Shown here: positions 13,386 to 22,523 of the stretch, piece by piece | Numbering within the stretch: the stretch's first letter is position 1 | Layout of the letters: the number at the start of each line of letters is the position of its first letter | Source: Phallusia mammillata | Lineage: Eukaryota > Chordata > Ascidiacea > Phlebobranchia > Ascidiidae | Length of the DNA: 64,000 nucleotides | Assembly (NCBI GenBank): GCA_003260075.1 | Contig: QLIY01000228.1 | Coordinates: 1-64,000, forward strand | Direction of reading: 5' to 3' | Position numbers and translations under genes: made by a program | The notes under the pieces: model-generated | Databases searched by the model: none | Seen by the model: only the letters and a program-made list of their open reading frames with translations | What the model was told of the DNA's origin: nothing

Positions 13386-13928
13386 TAGAAGTTGTCGCCC
13401 TTCGCGTGTATGACGTTGCGGTTTTGGGCGAGTTTTTAAATTATTTATGCATCGTCATGTTGGTGATGTCATTTGGTATTTGAGGACGTCTTACAATGGG
13501 TTGGTGTTAGACGTGAATTGTGTAGGATGTATTTGCAGCAGTTGTGCGTTGCAGTCTTGTTTAGAAATCGATTTTAACGGGCGGAAATCTTTCGTGTAGG
13601 TCGATTTAGATTTTAGAAGGTCCGTTGAGAATTGGTTGACACTCGGAAAGTTGGAATCAGATTTTAGCGGTTTACTCAAATCTTCACGCATTTTTCAGCT
13701 TTGTATAAAGTTGTCAAAGTGTTTGGTCAAAGGAAGGCAGAAAAGAACGCTAAACCTACACATTGTCGTGTTGTTTAACACTCATGCTTATATGGTAGAG
13801 TAGAGCTGATTTAGAAAAAGTTTGTGGGATATGAGTTTTAGGTACGGTGCGGAGATTAATAATGTCGTTGTCCAAACTTTTCAGAAAACTAAATTTTCTT
13901 TTGGGAGAAGTTTTGCTAAAGTTTAAAA

Positions 13929-14306
13929 ATGTCGGAAGAACAAACCACGGCTGCTGCGACTACGGAGGATTGTCAACAAGAAACCGAAAATCCTGCACAA
14001 GAAATAGAAGGTGCAAATAATCCAGAGGAACAACAAGAAGAAAAACAAGCGGAACCGGAAGCGCAACAAGAAGAAAAACAACCTGAACCGGAAGCGCAAC
14101 AAGCAGAAAAACAAGCGGAACCGGAAGTGCAACAAGAAGAAAAACAACCTGAACCACAACAACAACAACAAGATCAACGACCTGAACAAACAGATGTGAT
14201 GCCTAAAAACGGAAGCGCACCACAAACGGAAGAAGGCGACCCTCTGTGTAGGTTCAAAAGCATTCCGCTCTCAGAATTCCATCTCAAACAAACCGTCCCT
14301 GTTGAG
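13929..14306 (+). CDS. ACSL: ACSL gene 1 first exon with 11-residue E/Q/P repeats
   Basis: 126 codons in phase 0, beginning [15 protein letters not shown]. Residues about 37-80 are four imperfect 11-residue units of the type [11 protein letters not shown], then a QQQQQ tract. Conserved sequence shared with gene 2 begins at NGSAPQTE and runs through DPLC-FK-PLSEFH to the donor. The repeats are strongly acidic and lack hydrophobic residues, so no signal peptide or transmembrane helix can be drawn. Confidence 0.85.
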
Positions 14307-16835
14307 GTAAGCGAATTGTTCTGTGACGTTAGAGTTGAGAAAATCTTCTAACACAAAAACTCACACCAAAAAGTTTATTAAATACCGATAGGTTTGAAAG
14401 AGCATTCACAAATTTAAAACGAAATTTGTGTGAAAATGCTCACGGTCAGGGTTACACCAGCAAAGAGTTTGGCTCAGGTTTTATAATTATGATAAACCAA
14501 ATCTAAACACGTAGTTCCTAACTTACAATTTTTTTCACGGGGTTCGAACCCAGGACTCTCCCGGGGACGAACCCCGATCAGGTTTTTTTATGTCTGTGTA
14601 TGGGTCAGGCGCGCCGGACCATTCGGCTAAGTTCCTGCCCCTAACTTACAAATTTAGTTCGTAATTCAAATACCTGCGCTATTTACGCCAACTATCGGTA
14701 TTTATCAAACTTGTCTGAAGTTCTGGTGTTAGTAGCTTTACCTCATAGCTAATGCGGTTGAAACTAATGTTTTATTTTGCAGGGCAGCGACGGAGCTCGG
14801 GCTTCTCCATGCCTCTACAAGGGTCAGATTATTCATTACTTGGAACCAGAAGTCAGAACGTTGCATGATGTGTTTCTCCGTGGATTAAAAGCCTCAAGTA
14901 AGCAAACCTGACCAAACCAGCGTATGTTGCACTTTAAGTCAAATCAAACGAGATAGTTCAACTTACGGTCTTCACCGAAAATGACCTTTTTTAACCTTTG
15001 ACCGAAAGTGACCGTTTTTAACCTTTGACCAAAAGTGACCTTTTTTAACCGTTGACCGAAAGTGACCTTTTAAATCTTTGACCGAAAGTGACCTTTTTAA
15101 ATCTTTGACCGAAATTGGCCATATTTTGAACCAATCATACTTTATGTTTACAGAGGGCGGTCCGTGTGTTGGATGGCGTCCCGGTCCCGACCAAGGTTTC
15201 AAGTGGATTACCTACCAACAAGTTCTAGATCGAGTTCAACATTTCGGCTCGGGACTTCTGCTAGAGGGCGCTACAGCCGACCCATCCCAGTTCATCGGAA
15301 TCTTCTCGCAAAACCGGGTCGAATGGAAGATAACTGAACAAGCTTGCAACTCTTACTCCATGGTTATTGTGACTTTGTACGACACGCTCGGACCGTCTGC
15401 CATCGAACATATCGTCAAACAATGTAAGTTGGAGGCCTAACATATAGTTCCAATGCATCACAAAGCAGGAATCGGGGATTTAGTTCTGCCTAAAACTACT
15501 ACACATATTTAAATATGCTTTGAACCAAAGGTTTCATTGAACATGGTTGGGTCTTGTTGCTTTACTTTTTGTTTGGTTTGCCATCTATATGAGTTTGTTT
15601 GAAAAGAATAAAGAACATAGTTTGATGAGATTTGACTAAAAATGTTATAAGAATCCTCCAATTAGTGTACTAGTAAGTACTCATAACTGCCTCATTAGCC
15701 AAGCTCACACCACAGCACGTTATCGCTTCAGCAATACGAATTTGGCGGACCCGGGCTTTAAAAGCTGGATTAGAGTGTAATAGAAACTTTCTGCAAATAG
15801 GGGGTTTAGTTAAAGAAAGAGTAAAGCACCACCGACTTATACACTGTATCACAAAATGTTCACAATTCGGAAACACATTTTTCTACTGAGGTTTTCATAT
15901 TTCCAGGCGAGCTTCAGTTTATCGTGGTTGACACCAACAAGAAGACGGCAACTCTTCTCAATTGCATTAAAGAAGGAAAGTTCAACATCAAGGTTATAAT
16001 TGTGGTGGGAACCATCGATGACGACAACAAAAAACTAGCGGATGAGTGCGGGGTCAAGGTCATGACCTTCAGCGAGGTCGAAGAAAACGGGAAAGCCAAC
16101 TTGAAGGATTTTGTGGTGAGTTAGGGGATTTTGTGACGAATTATTAGCAATTAATAATTATGATTGTTCATTGAATCAATTGTACTTTACGGAAGAGCTT
16201 TTTAATTCTAATAAGTCGTTCAATTGTCCTTATTTTTCGCCAAAAAAATCGAGTTTCTCAGTCGTAATAATGTGAAAAAGTTTTATAATTTGCGGCAAAT
16301 CACGTTTTTAAACAGTGAATTTTCAGCTCTTTTCTGTTAAAACATGCATTTTGTTCAGCCTCCCAAACCTGACGACCTGAACACGATTTGTTACACAAGC
16401 GGAACCACTGGTCAACCCAAGGGAGTAATGCTGACTCATGGTAACATCGTCGCAAACCAAAGCGGAGTATACGGAACTGGAAAAAAGGTAATTAAATTTT
16501 GTAAGAGATATTTTTTCCGGAACACTGTTATGGCACACAGTACTTGCTTGTAAAAAACAAAATCACCCCGTTTTGCTAGCTCAAATGTATATTTTTCTGC
16601 AGATTTTGTGCGTATAGGCTGGATTTTAAGACTGTTAAATGATAAACAACTATAAACAAGCAGTGCAACAGGTTAAATTAGTACTTCAATATAAACACGC
16701 AAATCTTTTGGCGTGCCATGAAAAACCACCTAGCGTACCAACCTTGCCACACGTGCTAGGGGTTGCCAAACCCTGGTTTATGATTATCCAGGTTTGAGGA
16801 CCTTGTAACTTGGACTTTAAAAGACACGAAGGTCT

Positions 16836-16902
<67 letters not shown>

Positions 16903-19900
16903 TGGTTGGAACCTCGTTACACTCATTTGGTTACAATTTAAAAGCGTGACATTTGAAATTTGGTTACATTTGAAAGCGTCTTATTGTAAACGAAGTTTTT
17001 TACAGCACAATTAATTTTGTTTATGTTTCAGGAATTCATGCATGTCGACAATAACGACGTTTATATTTCCTACTTGCCACTTGCTCACATCTTCGAACGC
17101 CTTCTAGCGGTTCAAATGCAATTTGTTGGAGCTAGGTAAGTGAGAATGTATGAAGCACAACATATAAAAGCTGCTCAATAATTCGCAGACATTTCTTACA
17201 AAGGTTTGAAATTTGGCATGGTATGTGACATGCAATGTTAAGACAACTTGGGTATCAGTTTCGTTACATTTTGTGCGTTGGAAAATGAGTGGCAGTTTTT
17301 TTTCACACTTACACAAATCTCTAAAGACACTTTCGACTCCCGTTTGAAGAAAACTAGGCACGTTCAGATAGGCCCTAATGTGTATCAAAAATAGTGCAGC
17401 ACACCCGGCAAAACGTAAGAGCAGCAATACCAAATCCTAAATAATTCCCCCATTTATTTTAAACTTTTATCTTCATGGGGTCTTATTTTCGAACTTCAAA
17501 CCCGGGACACTCCCGGCGTCGAATCCCCATCAAGGTTTTTATGTCTGTATATGGGCCAGGCGCGCCGAGAGTCCCTACATTTTTTGGCCCCTGGTGCGGC
17601 GCCTCCTCTCCTACACCCTCTAGTGGTTCACGCACTTGCATACACACGAGATGAACGTTACAACTTTGTTTTCCTTGCAGTATGGGATATTACCAAGGAA
17701 ATGTGAAACTTCTGCTCGACGACATTGCAGTGCTGAGACCGACATGTTTCCCTATGGTTCCGCGGTTGGTCAACAGAATTTACGATAAGGTAAACGTGTA
17801 GCCATTGTTTAAATGCTTTCAACTAGTGATTAAGGGTCATGTTCGGATAGTGGAATAAATCTAAATGACATATACGTAATACGGGTAACTTACTTTTTTG
17901 CCGAACTGAACCTACGACATCATTTCCACGTTACATTGTAATGAAATAAATGTAAACTCCCATTTTCAGATACACGCTGGTGTGGCTGGTTCGGCCATCA
18001 AGAAGTTTCTCCTGGACAAAGCTCACAAATCGAAGTTGGCAAAGTTGAGGAAGGGTGTTGTGACAAGAAGCAGCATCTGGGATAGCTTGGTTTTCAAGTA
18101 AGACTCGTTTAATTCGTTGCAATCGTCTTTGTGTTTTGTAAACCACTTTTTGAGTACTTTTTTTCTTGATTACTATTTGGCCACATTCAGAGATGATATC
18201 ATTTAGTGACAAATTTTTATCACAAAACTGTTGCAAAACAATGTCTGGATGGCCTTTTTTATAACAATATGTTTGCAGCTTGATACTGTAGCCACATTAT
18301 AGACCAATCATGTAAAGACTGTACTGAACAGTAGTAGACCCTCCAACGGACAGCTTGGTCACCCCCCCCCCCAATCGTCTTTGTGTTTTGTAAACCACTT
18401 TTTGAGTACTTTTTTTCTTTTGGCCACATTCAGAGATGATATCATTTAGTGACTAATTTTTATCACAAAACTGTTGCAAAACAATGTCTGGATGGCCTTT
18501 TTTATAACAATATGTTTGCAGCTTGACACTGTAGCCACATTATAGACCAATCATGTAAAGACTCTACTGAACAGTATTAGACCCTCCAACGGACAGCTTG
18601 GTCGTTGACGATCACTGTTTATGACAATGAACAACTGAGAATAAAAATATTTTCCAAGTAACAGAATCAGTCAATGAATTTACATGGAATTTCTAAGTTA
18701 CATATATTTCGCCTAACTCAGTGGTCGGCAACCGCCGGTCCGCGAGGAGTTCGTTACGGGGCCGCATAATTTTTTAGGTTAAATGCTATACAACATTCTC
18801 CCAATGTATTCCGGGAATGATAACTAATTTAAGCGTTTTTATTGCTAAATATTTGTAGTTTATTGAAGTCCGGTCCGCGATAAAATTTCAGTTTCAAAAA
18901 CGGTCCGCATTGCAAAAAAGGTTGCCGACCCCTGGCCTAACTGACATCTTTAGTTTATTATTCAAATAGAACGCTTACTCACATTTAGTCCCAACACAAG
19001 TTGATTTTATTTCTTGAGGGTAAACATTTTGTCAGGCAGAACTTATGTTTTCCAAAGTACGTCAATTCACAAGTAACAACGTTGTTATTTTTTTTACCCC
19101 CCCCCCTTGTCAGGCAGAACTTATGTTTTCCAAAGTACGTCAATTCACAAGTAATAGCGTTGTTATTTTTTTTTCAGGAAAATCCAGAACTTGGTTGGGG
19201 GTCGAGTGAGGTTTTGCATAACAGGGGCAGCTCCAGTTTCACCAGATGTTCTCAACTTTATGAGATGTGCGCTGGGAATTTACTTCACTGAAGGTGGGTT
19301 TAACTAATGGCAGCTATAGTTGTGGCCTTATGGGATAATCCAATTGTTACGATGTAGGTCAACTTATTTAGTGGCAAAAAATGAAGGAAAGTTTGTGAAC
19401 ACGTTTGTTGAAAATGCTGCCCAGTGTTTTGGGTCAAAGAGAATGCACAATTTCAAAAACATTCTAACAAGTTTGTGTTTTAAAGCTTTTTGTAACAGTG
19501 GGGATATATAATGTCACACAATTTGGTGTGTTAAAATGGAAATGATAAGGTTGTGGGTTTAAATCCCGCCTCTACCGAGTTTATTGCTGTACCTCAAATG
19601 AATACTGTGTAGATTGGCATTCAGTCACTGATGGTAATGTAATTACTGAAACAAGATGACAATATTTGTGTCATTTCCAAGTAGCAGTCCGATAGTTGCA
19701 TTGAAATACGATGGTGCATGGCTTCTCAGTCTTTTCTCACCTCTTTGCACACTTTGATAATAAAATCTACCGCAAATTCTTTGCATACGTAACACAATTA
19801 TCATATCTTCACCCCCAAAGCTTTGTTCATTTCACCCCGGTTCGGGACCACTGCAATGATATTTTCACCTTTGCTACACAGGTTACGGTCAAACCGAGAG

Positions 19901-21279
19901 TTGCTGCGGAATTTCAATTACCGTTCCAGGGGATTATGAGAGCGGGAGTGTTGGGACTCCAGTACTTTGCAATCATCTCAAGTTGGTCGATGTTCCGGAG
20001 AAGAATTACTTCGCGAAGGACGGAGTGGGAGAAATTTGCGCTAAAGGAGCCAATATATTCAAGGGTTATTACAAAGCCCCCCCCCCTGAAGCAACAGCGG
20101 GAATCGCCATCTCGGTTCCCGGTGATTATTACTCAGGAAGTGTTGGAACTCCGACGCTGAGCAATTATGTGAAGTTGGTCGATGTCCCTGAGAAAAATTA
20201 CTTCGCAAAGGAAGGAGTGGGAGAAATATGCGCCAAAGGACCGAATATTTTCCAAGGATATTACAAAAATGAGGAAAAGACCAAAGAAGCTTTGGATGAA
20301 GATGGATGGCTTCATACTGGTGATGTTGGAAAGTGGCTACCGGTGGGTATTTGTGGCTGTTTGTGGTTGTTTTTAGATAAAACACATATTTGTAAAAGTT
20401 GTGGATAGAATATTTGAAATTGTTGTCTTTCTATACCTATTGAGAGTAAAAAACGCAAAACTGTTTTTGTCGATAAATTAAGCGCTTTGTTGTGAAAATT
20501 TTTGACCAATACATGGAATTAACAAGTTTGCGTTCCTAATTTGTTTATTAGGCTTTTTATTTCCCTATATTGTGACGTAACAGTGCCTGGCTTGTCATCA
20601 GCACGAATTTCCAAAACAACATGTGTTTATGTACAAATTACGAAAATGAAAGAAAAATATTTTTTTGTGTGTTTACAGAACGGATCTCTAAAGATCATCG
20701 ACAGAAAGAAACACATTTTCAAACTTTCACAAGGAGAATATATTGCACCGGAGAAAATCGAACAAGTCCTCGTCCAATCGCCAGCTGTTGCACAGGTATC
20801 ATATAACAAGGGATTATCATTCGCATAACTAAAGGGGATTGGGTGGAATTACCAGTTCTGCCGAAGGTTCAAAATGCAAGAGTGTGTTTCTGTTATTGGT
20901 GGTTCAGAGGACACTGAATGTCTAGCCACGTAACAAGGATTTGACTTGCTTGTGTTTACAGTAACGTTATCGTGATGAAATATCGTCACAAATAGTTTAA
21001 ATGACTTGTTCATTATATGTTAGAAACCGCCAACCCATATCAGGACTTCGCTTTGTTAAACTAGGTGGCGCCATATGCTCATACAGTGCACCTGAACATT
21101 GAAGTGGGAAAAACTTATATTTCAAAACTATAAAAAGCAAATATTGGAATAAAAAGTATTTGTGATCCAGTATTCTTTAGTAAACTCATGTTTGTTTTAT
21201 CAACAGGCGTTCTTGTACGGAGAAAGCTTAAAATCATCGGTTGTGGCAATTATCATTCCCGATCCTGAAGCTTTGTGTG

Positions 21280-21313
<34 letters not shown>

Positions 21314-21891
21314 AAACTGATACTGGATGATATCTGTGCACTGGGAAAACTCAGGGGTTTACTTGGGTTCGAACTGGTAAGTAAACTACATAACGGTCGT
21401 AAGCTGGCCTGTTAATAGACTAATGAAAGTTCAATAAATCTCTAAATATTAAAAAAATCGGTAATTTTTAATCCTGAGTTCATGAAAGATTTCGTGAGTC
21501 TGTGAAAGATTTCGTGAGTCTGAAAAGGTTTCGTGATTCGATGAAAGTTTTCGTAAGTCTGTGACCTCGTCTTTACAAACACAAATATTGTGCAACTCAA
21601 TTTTTTTCGCTTTTTAAATAAGGTGCAAAAGGACATCCAGGTTCAAAATAAGTTGTCCAAAGCTTGAACGTAGACCACTGGGTGAATTTGCTTGCTGACC
21701 TCATTAGAATGTCACGTGGCAAAGTATATCTAATTTTTCTATTCCACTCACAGCCAAAGAAAATTCACCTGGACACAGAATTATTCAGCGTCGAGAATGA
21801 CCTTTTGACCCCGACCTTTAAGACCAAACGACCTCAGATTCAAAAGAAGTACAAAGAAGAGATCGAGAAGTTGTATGAAGGACTGCAGTAA
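13929..21891 (+). CDS. ACSL: long-chain acyl-CoA synthetase, gene 1 of tandem pair
   Basis: Spliced exons: 13929-14306, 14783-14897, 15154-15423, 15907-16115, 16359-16487, 17032-17135, 17681-17789, 17970-18097, 19178-19293, 19882-20342, 20679-20795, 21207-21376 (contains 29 C) and 21754-21891. Phases agree across all junctions up to the C-run exon. The enzyme joins a long-chain fatty acid to CoA using ATP. Visible motifs: the AMP-binding loop [16 protein letters not shown] in exon 5, [11 protein letters not shown] in exon 6, GYGQTE opening exon 10, [14 protein letters not shown] ending exon 10, and [10 protein letters not shown] then [10 protein letters not shown] in exon 11. The KIIDRKK signature and C-terminal [11 protein letters not shown] place it with the ACSL1/5/6 group. 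The Glu/Gln-rich N terminus replaces the usual membrane segment. The start ATG lies 45 bp after TTTTCAG (13879-13884), a possible 5'UTR or trans-splice acceptor. Exon 10 is a paralogue chimera and exon 12 has a gap, so the reading frame shown is not the native one there. Confidence 0.92.
14525..14645 (-). mobile_element. tRNA-derived SINE (family B) in ACSL gene 1 intron 1
   Basis: Read on the minus strand: TTAGCCGAATGGTCCGGCGC (A-box-like), CCTGACCCATACACAGACAT, then TCCTGGGTTCGAACCCCG (B box). Relatives are at 9015 and 17465. The long spacer between the boxes suggests an origin from a class II tRNA (Leu/Ser type). Confidence 0.6.
14974..15121 (+). repeat. 27-bp minisatellite in ACSL gene 1 intron 2
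   Basis: About 5.5 tandem copies of a unit of the form ACCGAAAGTGACCTTTTTTA plus ACCTTTG, 26-27 bp each, with a few substitutions per unit. It ends shortly before the exon 3 acceptor at 15153. Confidence 0.85.
16837..16901 (+). other. 65-nt C run (probable gap filler)
   Basis: Pure C, the longest in the window, in the intron between exons 5 and 6 of ACSL gene 1. Flanks show no obvious mutual repeat. Treated as an unsequenced gap or filler, not as a natural homopolymer. Confidence 0.7.
17465..17640 (-). mobile_element. tRNA-derived SINE (family B) in ACSL gene 1 intron 6
   Basis: Contains the family signature in plus-strand form: CCCGGGACACTCCCGGCGTC, TTTTTATGTCTGTATATGGG, CCAGGCGCGCCGAG, and a 3' end with CACCCTCTAGTGGTTCACGC. 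The B box is decayed. Confidence 0.55.
18121..18605. repeat. 240-bp tandem duplication joined by C run
   Basis: CAATCGTCTTTGTGTTTTGT through GGACAGCTTGGTC occurs at 18121-18360 and again at 18372-18605. The copies differ by one 10-bp indel and several substitutions, with 10-11 C between them. It lies in an ACSL gene 1 intron. Confidence 0.8.
18719..18934. mobile_element. hAT-type MITE with perfect 8-bp target duplication
   Basis: A 216-bp element with inverted ends CAGTGGTCGGCAACC and GGTTGCCGACCCCTG, flanked by GCCTAACT on both sides (18711-18718 and 18935-18942). The 8-bp target duplication and the CAGNGG terminus fit hAT elements. It carries no transposase. A relative is at 42133-42354. 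Confidence 0.85.
19029..19177. repeat. duplicated intron end before ACSL gene 1 exon 9
   Basis: TTGTCAGGCAGAACTTATGT and the next 45 bases occur before and after a C run at 19098-19106. Only the second copy reaches the exon 9 acceptor. Confidence 0.75.
19882..20342 (+). CDS. ACSL: chimeric ACSL exon 10 with repeated module
   Basis: The exon opens with gene 1 sequence ([20 protein letters not shown] to [10 protein letters not shown]), meets a C run at 20078-20087, then restarts with [20 protein letters not shown] and repeats the same about 65-residue module. The second half is near-identical to gene 2 exon 11 (30423-30691). The frame happens to stay open through the C run (read as PPP). A normal ACSL has this module once, so about 190 bp is excess. 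Confidence 0.8.
21207..21376 (+). CDS. ACSL: ACSL gene 1 exon 12, interrupted by 29 C
   Basis: [11 protein letters not shown] then IIPDPEAL are followed by 29 C (21282-21310) and then [16 protein letters not shown]. By comparison with gene 2 ([16 protein letters not shown] at 32291 onward), the coding bases before NKLIL are missing, and possibly an intron too, because the two halves are about 0.5 kb apart in gene 2. The donor is GTAAGT at 21377. Confidence 0.75.
21481..21562 (+). repeat. 20-bp minisatellite in last ACSL gene 1 intron
   Basis: Four imperfect copies of a unit like TGAAAGATTTCGTGAGTCTG. Confidence 0.75.
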
Positions 21892-22523
21892 ATTGTATTG
21901 GGACAATAACTAATTTGTTTGCAAGTATGAGCTCAGACTGTTTGTTTCGCTTTTGACACAATCATATTTAGTTGGATCTATCTCACAGTTATCTATGTCA
22001 ATGCCACGTTGTTTGCCCGACCCTAGTGCCTTCCGCATCTGTGTTCAAGTTTATGAACAATATCCGCCCTTTCTCGTTGTTTTAAAGCGCATTTGCAGTC
22101 GCTAGTGTGACGTACAATCACGATTTGTTGACGTCATAGTGACGTTTCAATGTAAATAGATTTGTAAATTGTTGTGACATATTCAATGCAAACAATCATA
22201 ATATTCTACTTAACATTCGTTTTATTTCATTTGTGCAAATCTGTATGTGTTTCTTGTTTTCGACTCGTAAGTTTTTGCTATATAAAGTGCATTAGTGTTG
22301 AATTTTTCTGTGTGATTTACGACAAAGTATTTCAGGATTGCGTTTTTTCTCTGGTTATTTGAACAGTTTTACAATAGTGTACTGAAATGTGTAACACTGA
22401 TTCTGCATTCGTTTTCCGCTGAAATGCGAAAACAAACAAGTTCTTACAAACTGTTTTTTTGTCGATTGCAGAAAAACTAGAAACTTTTTGTAAATTTGTT
22501 GTTTTTAAAAAAAATCCGTCGAA
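21892..22523 (+). other. spacer between the two ACSL genes
   Basis: 632 bp from the TAA of gene 1 to the ATG of gene 2. TTTTTTTGTCGATTGCAG ends at 22471, 52 bp before the gene 2 ATG, in the same relative place as a weaker TTTTCAG before gene 1. It may be a 5'UTR intron end or a spliced-leader acceptor. No clear AATAAA follows gene 1. Confidence 0.4.

Larger units (their letters stand above)
4055..13928. other. intergenic region without a supported gene
   Basis: About 9.9 kb in which no open frame of note has matching splice sites and recognisable protein sequence. It holds SINE fragments (4640-5070, 9015-9440), a repeat shared with 47885 and 52775 (6800-6935), duplicated blocks at C runs, and TGACGT sites close to the first ACSL exon. 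Short open frames such as 6730-7229 and 11728-11925 show no domain or splice context. Confidence 0.5.
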
